Source: Syntrophorhabdus sp.
Lineage (GTDB): Bacteria; Desulfobacterota; BSN033; UBA1163
Reading direction: 5' to 3'
Assembly (NCBI GenBank): GCA_020724025.1
Contig: DYHU01000008.1
Span: forward strand, 1 to 29,593
Length of the DNA stretch: 29,593 bases
Made by a program: the position numbers and the translations under genes
The notes under the pieces: generated by a model
Told to the model about the DNA's origin: nothing
Databases searched by the model: none
The model's input: only the letters and a program-made list of their open reading frames with translations
In this document: positions 1 through 6,719 of the stretch, piece after piece
Numbering within the stretch: position 1 is the stretch's first letter
Layout: the number at the start of each line of letters is the position of its first letter

Positions 1-591
1 GTCATCATCTCTCAAGAAGCGGTCGATCTTCAGGAAAGCGATCTCCTGATCACCGCACTTTTCCAGGATGAGAGGCCTTTGAGGGGCTCGATCGGTTGGA
101 TCGATTGGAGACTCAACGGGATGTTATCCCGTTTCCTGATCGAGAACAAACTGACAGGAGAGTGGAGAGAGAGGACATTGATTCCTTCCCAGGGAAGAAT
201 TTACCCCCGGTTGATTCTCCTCTTCGGACTGGGAAAGGTGAAGGAGTATAGTTATCTATCCGTCCGGGAGGTTGTACCCTTTATGACGGAAACCCTCAAG
301 AATCTGAAGGCCTCTCACGTCTGCCTCTCCCTTCCATACGGCGAGGAGTATAATGTGGACTGCGGCAAGCTGGCAGAAGTTTTCCTCGAGGGGCTAACGG
401 ACGGTCTGGATCAATATCCATCGGACCGCGAATGGATGGAGAATTTGACCCTCTTTTGGGGTGAGGGTAAGGAACGATTTTCTGAAGTTCTCCTTGGGGT
501 TCAAACCGCCAAATCAATTCTTGAAGACCGGGTTACAATTAGAATTCTAACTCCCTCCGAAATCCCCTTAAAAACCAGACAGACCTTTTAA
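1..591 (+). CDS. M17 leucyl-aminopeptidase N-terminal-domain protein (5' end outside window)
   Basis: The frame is open from base 1 to a TAA at 589-591, so the true start lies upstream of the window; a TTG at 79 is only an internal possibility. The visible part (about 196 residues) matches the N-terminal, macro-like domain of M17 leucyl aminopeptidases: a 'DLLITALFQDERPLRG' strand, the 'GWIDWRLNGMLSRF' segment, 'GRIYPRLILLFGLG', and a later stretch about keeping a family of strands and helices (VCLSLPYGE). The catalytic M17 domain, with its two-metal site and the NTDAEGR signature, is absent because the frame stops after the N-terminal domain. It is therefore a stand-alone N-terminal-domain protein rather than a peptidase. 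Its function is unknown; a binding or regulatory role is only inference. Confidence 0.75.
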   Translation, partial: VIISQEAVDLQESDLLITALFQDERPLRGSIGWIDWRLNGMLSRFLIENKLTGEWRERTLIPSQGRIYPRLILLFGLGKVKEYSYLSVREVVPFMTETLKNLKASHVCLSLPYGEEYNVDCGKLAEVFLEGLTDGLDQYPSDREWMENLTLFWGEGKERFSEVLLGVQTAKSILEDRVTIRILTPSEIPLKTRQTF

Positions 592-791
592 CCAACCGCA
601 TTCCGTAGGAGCGATTCATGCTTGCACGCCGAAGTGCGGCCTGCCTTCGCCGGAACGCTTCGTGCAGGCAGGCGTTTCAGCACGCAGGATTGAATCACCC
701 TAATTGTAATCTCTCGGTTACGGGGGGAAATTTCTTCGCATTGATAGTAGGGGTCGATAGGCCACCGGCTCATAGAGCCTCTGGCTCGGAG

Positions 792-813
792 AGCGGGGTT
801 TTCTAACCCCGCT
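792..813. repeat. GC-rich hairpin
   Basis: AGCGGGGTT (792-800) pairs with AACCCCGCT (805-813) around the loop TTCT: a 9-bp perfect stem. No T-run follows on either side, so it is better read as part of a dispersed palindromic repeat than as a terminator. Confidence 0.6.
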
Positions 814-819
814 TCCACT

Positions 820-847
820 ATAGGCGGGACAGGAATGTCCCGCCTAT
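820..847. repeat. 12-bp perfect hairpin with GGAA loop
   Basis: ATAGGCGGGACA (820-831) pairs perfectly with TGTCCCGCCTAT (836-847) around the loop GGAA. It lies only 6 nt after the preceding hairpin's right arm. 'GGCGGGA/TCCCGCC' cores recur at 13205-13320 and 26970-26992, suggesting a dispersed family. Confidence 0.6.
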
Positions 848-923
848 CAGGTGTAATTAAATATGTATCAGGAATTTTTTAACACCCCATAACTGAGGAG
901 TTACCCCATTCCCTTCATTATTT

Positions 924-952
924 TTGACAATTGTCCTGAAATAGGATAAAAG
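924..952 (+). promoter_or_regulatory. Possible promoter for ilvE
   Basis: TTGACA at 924-929, 17-nt spacer, weak -10 TAAAAG at 947-952. The -35 overlaps the palindrome GACAATTGTC (926-935), which could be an operator. The -10 is poor, so this is tentative. Confidence 0.35.
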
Positions 953-994
953 GGATAACCGTATCATTAAATCTTTGTCAGGAGGACCGTCGCT

Positions 995-1912
995 ATGGTG
1001 CAGAAGATGGAGAAGATATGGATGGATGGAAAGTTGATCCCCTGGGATGAAGCCAAAGTCCACGTATTAACTCATACGCTCCATTATGGGTTGGGGATCT
1101 TTGAAGGGATACGCTGCTATCTCTGCCATGACGGGACGTCAGCTGTCTTCAGATTGAAAGAACATATTGATCGGTTCTTCGATTCAGGACTCATCGGGGG
1201 CCTTACAATTCCCTATTCGAAAAAGGAAATCGTAGGGGCCTGCAAAGAGACATTGCGAGCCAATGGTCTAAAGGCAGGATATATCCGACCGCTTGCCTTC
1301 ATCGGAGAAGGGGTAATGGGGGTTTACCCCGGAGATAATCCGATTCAAGTGGCGATCATCACCTGGTCCTGGGGAGCCTATCTGGGAGAAGAGGCTTTGG
1401 AGAAAGGGATCCGTGCAAAGGTTTCTTCTTACACCCGGCACCATGTCAATGTGATGATGACCAAGGCGAAGATTGCGGGAAATTATGTCAACTCTGTCCT
1501 TGCCAAAAGGGAAGTGATGAAATTGGGGTATGAAGAAGCCCTGATGCTCGATACCGAAGGTTATATCTCCGAGGGAAGCGGAGAGAATATTTTCATCGTA
1601 AGAAACGGGGTCATTAAAACCACTCCTCTAACTTCTATCCTCTCCGGAATCACAAGGGATTCAGTGATTCAGATTGCGAAATCGAGAAAGATTCCCATCG
1701 TCGAGGAGAAATTTACACGGGATGAGCTTTATACGGCCCAGGAGGCCTTTTTTACCGGAACGGCCGCCGAGATCACACCCATCCGCGAAGTGGATGACCG
1801 AAAGATCGGTGAAGGAAAACCGGGCCCTGTCACCAAAGAACTTCAGGCCGTCTTTTTCGATATCGTAAAAGGCAAGAATCCCGAATTCAGGGAATGGCTC
1901 GACTACTTATGA
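995..1912 (+). CDS. ilvE: Branched-chain amino acid aminotransferase (class IV)
   Basis: Transfers the amino group between glutamate and the 2-oxo acids of Val, Leu and Ile, the last step of branched-chain synthesis, using pyridoxal phosphate in the cytoplasm. 305 residues, the normal size of the family. Seen: N-terminal '[15 protein letters not shown]' (about residues 28-42); the PLP-lysine segment '[11 protein letters not shown]' (about 152-162), which corresponds to AKAGGNY in E. coli IlvE; '[15 protein letters not shown]' (about 188-202); and '[11 protein letters not shown]' near 220. The ATG at 995 has AGGAGG at 980-985. It stands alone, with repeat DNA on both sides. A D-amino-acid or aminodeoxychorismate-lyase relative is less likely because the length and the EGIRCY and GITRD motifs fit IlvE. 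Confidence 0.95.
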   Translation: MVQKMEKIWMDGKLIPWDEAKVHVLTHTLHYGLGIFEGIRCYLCHDGTSAVFRLKEHIDRFFDSGLIGGLTIPYSKKEIVGACKETLRANGLKAGYIRPLAFIGEGVMGVYPGDNPIQVAIITWSWGAYLGEEALEKGIRAKVSSYTRHHVNVMMTKAKIAGNYVNSVLAKREVMKLGYEEALMLDTEGYISEGSGENIFIVRNGVIKTTPLTSILSGITRDSVIQIAKSRKIPIVEEKFTRDELYTAQEAFFTGTAAEITPIREVDDRKIGEGKPGPVTKELQAVFFDIVKGKNPEFREWLDYL

Positions 1913-1923
1913 TGCCGGAGTAA

Positions 1924-2011
1924 TGGAATGGTGGAATAATGGAATGATGATTAAAAGATAATTTGTTTCTTAAAAACCCATTCTTCCAATATTCCATATT
2001 TCCAATATTCC
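1924..2011. repeat. Imperfect palindromic repeat (GGAAT-rich / ATTCC-rich)
   Basis: The left arm 1924-1949 is built of GGAATG/GGAATA units and the right arm 1979-2011 of their complement (TTCCAATATTCC units). The two arms could fold back on each other. It lies between ilvE and the YacP gene and looks like simple dispersed repeat DNA. Confidence 0.45.
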
Positions 2012-2026
2012 TTTTTTTATGTCACC

Positions 2027-2539
2027 ATGCATCTCATCATCGATGGTTATAATCTCCTCCATTCCAGTCGCACCCTTGTTAGACTCAATTCCATCGAACT
2101 TCAATGGGAAAGAGAACGTCTCATCCAGAGGCTGTCCCTTTATCATCAGGCCAAATCCGCTGAGATCATTGTCGTCTTCGACGGATGGCAGGGGGGCTGG
2201 AATACGGAGAAGAAAGAGAAGAGAAAAGGGATCGAACTGATCTTCTCAAGAGTCGGTGAGAAGGCGGACGAGGTGATCAAGAGACTGATCAGAGAGAAAG
2301 GCTCCGGAGCCGTTGTCGTCACCTCTGACCGGGAGATATCAAAGTATGCGGATAAGTTGTCGGTTCCGGTCATTCCCTCCGACCAGTTTCAGGAGAAGTT
2401 AGAAAGTCGCCACGATGTCTTTAAAAGAGATGTTTGGAAAGATGAGGAAGAAGAGGAGGCCGGAGGGATAAAGAAGGGGCCTTCAAGAAGATTATCAAAG
2501 AAAGAAAAGAGAAAACTCACTGCCCTCAAGAAGCTTTAG
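2027..2539 (+). CDS. YacP-type NYN (PIN-like) domain nuclease
   Basis: 170 residues of the NYN/YacP (DUF901) family, PIN-like ribonucleases; Bacillus YacP/Rae1 cleaves mRNA on the ribosome. Seen: N-terminal 'MHLIIDGYNLLH' with the metal-binding Asp (D6) and the typical GYN; 'EIIVVFDGW' (about 45-53) with the second Asp; 'KADEVIKRLI' (about 84-93) with an acidic pair; and 'GAVVVTSDREI' (about 99-109) with the SDRE acidic site. The last 35 residues are an acidic then very basic tail (EEEEE, then KKEKRK), suited to RNA or ribosome contact. The start ATG 2027 has no clear Shine-Dalgarno site. The exact substrate is not known from sequence. Confidence 0.85.
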   Translation: MHLIIDGYNLLHSSRTLVRLNSIELQWERERLIQRLSLYHQAKSAEIIVVFDGWQGGWNTEKKEKRKGIELIFSRVGEKADEVIKRLIREKGSGAVVVTSDREISKYADKLSVPVIPSDQFQEKLESRHDVFKRDVWKDEEEEEAGGIKKGPSRRLSKKEKRKLTALKKL

Positions 2540-2617
2540 CATCAAGCATTCTCCTTCATACTCTTCGGTTCAAGATTTTCTAAATCCGCAATCCGCATTC
2601 CGAAATCCGCAATTCAA
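2540..2617. repeat. Short 'AATCCGCA' direct repeats
   Basis: The convergent gap between the YacP gene and plsY carries several copies of an AATCCGCA/AATCCGCATTCCG unit around 2582-2615. No terminator with a T-run was recognised. Confidence 0.4.
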
Positions 2618-3229
2618 TCAGGTTTTCCACTTATTTTCCGTTCCCTGCAACAGCCTTGCGATGTTGGATTGATGCCGGTAGAGGATCAGTGCGGCAATGA
2701 TGACGCTCAGGATGAAATAAGTCTGGGAATCGCTCCGGAAATAGGCGAGGAGGATTGGAATCGTTATTGCACAGGTAATCGACCCGAGGGAAATATATCT
2801 CCATTTCCACACGATTCCCATAAAGATAAAACATTCAATTAGCACTGAGGTGAACGAAATCGGGAGGTAGACACCAAGAGCCGTAGCGACTCCTTTTCCC
2901 CCTTTAAACCCGAGGAAGATGGGAAAGATATGCCCGAGAATCGGGGTCATTCCTACGATGGCTATCCAAGCGTGACCGGAAAGACCCCACTGATCTGTCA
3001 AGCCCCACTTCATGGCAATAACAATCGGTATCATTCCTTTCAACATATCTCCGATAAGGGTCAAAATTCCAAGGGTTTTGCCAGCCGTACGGAAGATATT
3101 GGTCGCCCCGATATTTTTACTTCCTTTCTTTCTCGGATCAACCCTGGAAAAGAGTCTGGTGAGGAGAAGACCTGTGGGGATGGAACCCAGAAGGTAGCCG
3201 AAAAGTCCAATAAAGATTCCGACAGGCAT
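2618..3229 (-). CDS. plsY: Glycerol-3-phosphate acyltransferase PlsY
   Basis: Membrane enzyme that moves an acyl chain from acyl-phosphate to glycerol-3-phosphate, the first step of phospholipid synthesis in most bacteria. 203 residues, usual length. The three conserved cytoplasmic motifs are visible: 'YLLGSIPTG' with the following 'KGSKNIGATN' (about 36-45), and 'GHIFPIFLGFKGGKGVAT' (about 98-115), the glycine-rich acyl-phosphate/G3P site. Five or so hydrophobic segments span the chain. The start ATG is at 3229, preceded on the minus strand by a purine-rich AGAGAAA. The gene begins 15 nt after the 3' end of tRNA-Pro on the same strand, so both are probably read from one promoter. Confidence 0.95.
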   Translation of the reverse strand: MPVGIFIGLFGYLLGSIPTGLLLTRLFSRVDPRKKGSKNIGATNIFRTAGKTLGILTLIGDMLKGMIPIVIAMKWGLTDQWGLSGHAWIAIVGMTPILGHIFPIFLGFKGGKGVATALGVYLPISFTSVLIECFIFMGIVWKWRYISLGSITCAITIPILLAYFRSDSQTYFILSVIIAALILYRHQSNIARLLQGTENKWKT

Positions 3230-3244
3230 ATTTTCTCTGTAAAA

Positions 3245-3321
3245 TGGTCGGGGAGAGGAGATTTGAACTCCCGACTTCTTGGTCCCGAACCAAGCGCGCT
3301 ACCAGGCTGCGCTACTCCCCG
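3245..3321 (-). tRNA. tRNA-Pro (anticodon CGG)
   Basis: 77 nt on the minus strand from 3321 to 3245 with encoded CCA (3247-3245). Acceptor stem CGGGGAG pairs with CTCCCCG, discriminator A. The anticodon stem CTTGG/CCAAG encloses the loop TTCGGGA, giving anticodon CGG. The T-arm carries GGGAG, loop TTCAAAT, then CTCCT; the D-arm carries AGCGCAGCCTGGTAGCGC. The sequence closely follows bacterial proline tRNA. Confidence 0.96.
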
Positions 3322-3433
3322 ACCTCATCCAACTATTAAAAAACAAATCGTTTCTAAATTAAAAGATTTTTCATAAAATGTCCAGTCCTTTGATAATCCC
3401 TCAGTCATGAGGACCCGAAGGTTACGGTAACAT

Positions 3434-3461
3434 GTAACTCAGCCCTTTAGGGCTGAGTTAC
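3434..3461. repeat. Perfect 12-bp hairpin
   Basis: GTAACTCAGCCC (3434-3445), loop TTTA, GGGCTGAGTTAC (3450-3461). It lies between the divergent tRNA-Pro and thymidylate synthase genes. No T-run on the right; it is probably a short dispersed palindrome. Confidence 0.6.
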
Positions 3462-3521
3462 CTACTCGCTGGGGCGTTTACGACTCGAAACTGAAGATTT
3501 ACGTCACTTGAGTCAATGAAG

Positions 3522-3550
3522 TTGACAATTTCTTGAAGGATGGGTTAATA
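3522..3550 (+). promoter_or_regulatory. Promoter for thymidylate synthase operon
   Basis: TTGACA at 3522-3527, 17-nt spacer, TTAATA at 3545-3550. The predicted start of transcription near 3557 leaves a leader of about 33 nt carrying AGAGGAAA before the ATG at 3590. Confidence 0.55.
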
Positions 3551-3589
3551 AATTAGGATAAGGACCACTCTATACACAAGAGGAAATCA

Positions 3590-4243
3590 ATGCATATTGA
3601 ATTCATTAAGGCAAGGGACCTGCCCGATGCGTGGTTTCAGTGCGTCTACCATATCTTTGATAAGGGTTATGAGTATACGATCGACCGGGGAAGTTTTAAG
3701 GGCCAGAAAAGGATCGAGTACGACTATATCGTGGTCCATATTTCTCATCCAGGAACAAGACCCCTCATTCCCGATATTCCGCCCGGATGTTCTGTTCCTC
3801 CGCCCACATCGATGGAGTACGTGGAGCAGTATCTTGAAAAACTGATCACCTCCATCAAGGGGAAACACGAAACCTACACCTATGGTGAGGATCTGGAAAA
3901 ACAGATTGACGAGGTGATCAGGATGTATCGTGAGGAAGGGCCCAATACCAATCAGGCCTATATGGCCGTAGGCAATGCCAGTTCCTTATTGCTTGAAGAC
4001 CCACAATGTCTTCGCGGGGTGGATACCCGGATTCGTTATGGAAAACTCCATTTTATGTTATATTTTCGGTCATGGGATCTGTGGGCTGGATTTCCTTCAA
4101 ATTTGGCCGCTCTCCAATTACTGAAGGAGTCTATGGCGAAGGAGATCGGCGTTGAAGATGGGGAGATCATTGCCTCCAGCAAAGGACTTCACCTCTATGA
4201 CTACTGCTGGGATCTGGCAAGGGCACGAACCGGAAGAAAATAA
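3590..4243 (+). CDS. Thymidylate synthase, short archaeal type
   Basis: 217 residues, shorter than the ~264 of classical ThyA, and resembling the short thymidylate synthases of methanogenic archaea. Expected reaction: dUMP to dTMP with a methylene-folate or methylene-pterin donor. Seen: 'EDPQCLRGVDTRI' (about 140-152), holding the probable nucleophile Cys in the place of the ThyA PPCH motif; 'YFRSWDLWAGFPSNLAAL' (about 161-178), matching the phosphate- and uracil-binding RSxDxxxGxPxN motif; and 'GLHLYDYCWDLA' (about 201-212), matching the His-Tyr motif near the end. Ribosome site AGAGGAAA precedes ATG 3590. The next gene starts 12 nt downstream. Fold assignment is confident; the folate or pterin donor is inferred from family. 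Confidence 0.85.
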   Translation: MHIEFIKARDLPDAWFQCVYHIFDKGYEYTIDRGSFKGQKRIEYDYIVVHISHPGTRPLIPDIPPGCSVPPPTSMEYVEQYLEKLITSIKGKHETYTYGEDLEKQIDEVIRMYREEGPNTNQAYMAVGNASSLLLEDPQCLRGVDTRIRYGKLHFMLYFRSWDLWAGFPSNLAALQLLKESMAKEIGVEDGEIIASSKGLHLYDYCWDLARARTGRK

Positions 4244-4255
4244 GGAGGAGGAAGG

Positions 4256-5407
4256 ATGGATTTCACCTTCTCGACCGAACAGCAGATGATCAGAGATTTA
4301 TGCAAGAACTTCGTTAAAAATGAGATCGCCCCCATCGCTGAAGAGATGGATGAGACCGGTCATTTTCCCTATGAGGTCTGGAAGAAGATGGGAGATCTGG
4401 GTATGGTCGGCATTCCCATTCCGGAGGAATACGGCGGAGGGGGAATGGACTGGGTTTCCATGATCATCGCCATTGAGGAGATCAGCCGGGGAGATGCCTC
4501 GTTTGGCGTCTCTCTCATGGACTCCGTGACCCTTCCCATGAATCTCATCAACACCTTTGGAACGGAAGAGCAGAAAAAGAAATGGCTGATTCCGTTGGCC
4601 ACCGGAGAGAAGATCGGGGCTTTCGGTTTGACCGAGGCCCAGGCCGGATCCGATGCCAACGCCATTCAGACGAAGGCTGTTCTGGATGGAGAGGAATGGG
4701 TGATCAACGGGACGAAACAGTTCATCACCAATGCCGGATTGAAACACAACAGCCTCGTGGTCATCGCCGCTGTGACAGGGGAGGGGCATGGGACGAGAAA
4801 GAGGATCTCCAATATCATCGTGCCCACCGGCACAGGAGGATATAATTTCGGGGAAAAGTATAAGAAGATCGGATGGAAGGCGTCCGAGACCCGGGAGCTG
4901 ATCTTTGACGACTGCCGGGTCCCCAAGGAGAACATCCTGGGCAATCCGGAAAAAGGATATAATCAATTTATGATGGCCCTTCAGACCAGTCGCATCGGCT
5001 TCAGCGCCCATTCCGTAGGCCTGGCTCAAGCCATCTTCGATGTCTCCTTGGCCTATGCGAAGGAGAGGGAGCAATTCGGCAAAACGATCAGTAAATTTCA
5101 GGCCATTCAGTTTAAGCTGGCCGACATGATCATGGAAATCGAACTGGCCAGATTGATGGTCTACAAGGCGGCCTGGCAGAAGGATCAGGGCGAGAATTAC
5201 TTTGCCGCCTCCACCTATGCCAAGACCTTTGCCTCCGAGGTGGCCAAACGATGTGCGGACCGAGGAGTCCAGATCCACGGCGGATATGGATTGATGGATG
5301 AATATCCCATCTCCCGTTACTGGCGTGAGGTGAAATTTGAGGAGATCCTGGATGGGACATCGGAGATTCAAAGGCTCAACATTGCCCAGAAGGTCTTGAA
5401 GCTCTAA
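4256..5407 (+). CDS. Acyl-CoA dehydrogenase (FAD)
   Basis: 383 residues, the usual length. Flavoprotein that oxidises the C2-C3 bond of an acyl-CoA and passes electrons to ETF. N-terminal helical domain 1-115; middle domain with 'FGLTEAQAGSDANAI' (about 122-136) and 'INGTKQFITNAG' (about 149-160); C-terminal helical domain with 'REQFGKTISKFQAIQF' (about 270-285), 'QIHGGYGLMDEYPISRYWR' (about 342-360) and 'ILDGTSEIQRL'. In the last motif the usual catalytic Glu (EGT) is Asp (DGT). No Glu is seen at the alternative isovaleryl-type site in 'ALQTSRIGFSAHSVG'. Strong Shine-Dalgarno GGAGGAGG, 12 nt after the thymidylate synthase stop, so co-transcribed. Substrate unknown. Confidence 0.93.
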   Translation: MDFTFSTEQQMIRDLCKNFVKNEIAPIAEEMDETGHFPYEVWKKMGDLGMVGIPIPEEYGGGGMDWVSMIIAIEEISRGDASFGVSLMDSVTLPMNLINTFGTEEQKKKWLIPLATGEKIGAFGLTEAQAGSDANAIQTKAVLDGEEWVINGTKQFITNAGLKHNSLVVIAAVTGEGHGTRKRISNIIVPTGTGGYNFGEKYKKIGWKASETRELIFDDCRVPKENILGNPEKGYNQFMMALQTSRIGFSAHSVGLAQAIFDVSLAYAKEREQFGKTISKFQAIQFKLADMIMEIELARLMVYKAAWQKDQGENYFAASTYAKTFASEVAKRCADRGVQIHGGYGLMDEYPISRYWREVKFEEILDGTSEIQRLNIAQKVLKL

Positions 5408-6181
5408 TCACTCCTTTGAATTCCTCTCCACAAAGGCATAGGCGCTGTGATTGTGGATGGATTCAAAGTTCTCTGACTCTACCGTAAACCAGGTGATGTT
5501 TTTATCTCTTTTGAGAAGTTTCGCTATTTCCCGCACCACATCTTCTACAAACATCGGTTTCTCATAGGCCTTTTCCGTCACAAATTTTTCATCCGGTCTC
5601 TTCAGAATGGAGTACAAATCGCAGGAGGCGCATTCTTCAACCATGCGAATGATGTCTTCAATCCAGATAAATTTCTTAAAACGGAGGTTCACCGTGACGA
5701 CGGACCTCTGATTATGCGCTCCGAACTCACTGATCTCTTTTGAACAGGGGCAAACGGTGGTAATCGGGACCACGATTCCGACATAGAAATCATCCTTTTC
5801 GTTGCTCGAGCCGCAGAAACGGCAGATATACTCCATCAGGCTCTTCGACCGTGTAACCGGTGCCTCCTTCTCGACAAAATAGGAAAATTCAACTTCCAGA
5901 TGGGCGGACTTGGCCCTCAGTTTCTTCTTCATCTCGGATAGGATCTTGGAAAAGTTTTTAATTGCAATATCACCCTTATATTTATTGAGGATCTCCACAA
6001 AGCGGCTCATATGGGTCCCTTTGAAACGGTGGGGAAGGTCCACAAACATATTGACGCTCGCCACTGTATGCTGGACCCCTTTGGCTTTATCGAGGACGGT
6101 GATAGGATACCGGATATTTTTTACTCCTACCTTATTGATCTCAATTCTCCGGTGATCTCTTTGATTCTGGATATCGTTCAT
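5408..6181 (-). CDS. folE2: GTP cyclohydrolase IB (FolE2/MptA family)
   Basis: 257 residues. Converts GTP to 7,8-dihydroneopterin triphosphate, the entry to folate and to 7-deazaguanine (queuosine) synthesis, with a catalytic metal. The FolE2 signature 'TVCPCSKEISEFGAHNQRS' is intact (about residues 155-173), with the CPC pair and the HNQ motif. The N-terminus carries 'INKVGVKNIRYPI', typical of the family. An in-frame start 45 nt upstream (6226) exists, but ATG 6181 is preferred: it has GGGGG upstream and overlaps the queD stop as ATGA (6178-6181). That overlap means translational coupling with queD. Confidence 0.93.
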   Translation of the reverse strand: MNDIQNQRDHRRIEINKVGVKNIRYPITVLDKAKGVQHTVASVNMFVDLPHRFKGTHMSRFVEILNKYKGDIAIKNFSKILSEMKKKLRAKSAHLEVEFSYFVEKEAPVTRSKSLMEYICRFCGSSNEKDDFYVGIVVPITTVCPCSKEISEFGAHNQRSVVTVNLRFKKFIWIEDIIRMVEECASCDLYSILKRPDEKFVTEKAYEKPMFVEDVVREIAKLLKRDKNITWFTVESENFESIHNHSAYAFVERNSKE

Positions 6182-6555
6182 TCTTTTCCCCCGAAGTAAG
6201 TCGCACAGGAAGTGTCCGATTCCCATGCACTCACCTTTTTAAGACGGGCGGCATGCCCCTTCAGTTCTTTTTTAAATTGATCAAAAATATGTCTGGCGAT
6301 ATTCTCGGATGAGGGTTCTGTCCCGGAAAAATAGGAGAGATCATTGAGGTAGGTATGATCCAGGGTCTTTAAGATTTTTTCGACCTTCTGCTTCAATACC
6401 TTAAAATCAATGACAACCCCTTCATGGCTCAGCTTGGACGAGGTCACCGAGACCTCTATTTTCCAGTTGTGGCCATGGAGGTCTTCGCACTTACCGTGAA
6501 GGTATCGTAACCGGTGGGCTCCTGAAAAATGAGAGGTGACAGTAAGTTCATACAT
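6178..6555 (-). CDS. queD: 6-carboxytetrahydropterin synthase QueD
   Basis: 125 residues. Makes 6-carboxy-5,6,7,8-tetrahydropterin from dihydroneopterin triphosphate, the second step toward preQ0 and queuosine. Seen: zinc-binding His in 'HFSGAHRL' (about 9-16), 'CEDLHGHNW' (about 22-30) giving the CxxxHGH motif with the catalytic Cys characteristic of QueD rather than mammalian PTPS, 'LDHTYLND' (about 66-73) with the catalytic His, and 'WESDTSCATYF' with the late Glu. ATG 6555 is chosen because AAGGAAA stands 7 nt before it; a TTG at 6573 is in frame but less likely. It is followed directly by folE2, so the pair supplies substrate and enzyme together. Confidence 0.92.
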   Translation of the reverse strand: MYELTVTSHFSGAHRLRYLHGKCEDLHGHNWKIEVSVTSSKLSHEGVVIDFKVLKQKVEKILKTLDHTYLNDLSYFSGTEPSSENIARHIFDQFKKELKGHAARLKKVSAWESDTSCATYFGGKE

Positions 6556-6585
6556 GATGTTTTCCTTTCTCAAGGGTAAGGCTAT

Positions 6586-6679
6586 CAGAATATCAGGATA
6601 TCAGGAAAACAGGTCATTCTGAAGGCTGTGCTCCTTCTGGTATTTTGATTTCCTGGTACTCTGATATCCTGATGTTCTG
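6586..6679. repeat. Imperfect inverted repeat (28-nt arms)
   Basis: The arms 6586-6613 and 6652-6679 match in inverted orientation at 23 of 28 positions, sharing ATCAGGATATCAG. The interval lies between glycerate kinase and queD on the minus strand and is built of TATCAGG-like units; probably a dispersed palindrome. Confidence 0.5.
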
Positions 6680-6719
6680 CCTCCTGATCCCCTGATTCCC
6701 TGGTGTCCTTTTCTAAATC

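Larger units (their letters stand above)
592..994. other. 403-base gap with palindromic repeat DNA
   Basis: No convincing gene. The gap holds GC-rich short repeats (605-690), two compact hairpins at 792-813 and 820-847 (listed separately), then an AT-rich stretch with a possible promoter before ilvE. Short open frames on both strands here have no ribosome binding site and no recognisable protein features. Confidence 0.6.

Noticed and set aside
618..806. 62-residue frame in the gap before ilvE
   Set aside because: Composed of GC-rich repeat DNA, no ribosome site, no protein features.
2582..2615. Possible CRISPR-like array of short AATCCGCA repeats
   Set aside because: Units are only about 8 nt with no regular spacers; simple repeat DNA.
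2930..3376. 148-residue plus-strand frame across plsY and tRNA-Pro
   Set aside because: It runs antisense through plsY and through a well-formed tRNA gene.
4298..5371. 357-residue open frame on the minus strand opposite the acyl-CoA dehydrogenase
   Set aside because: It is the antisense shadow of a gene with clear family motifs; the translation is rich in Gly/Leu/Asp without any recognisable domain and has no ribosome site.
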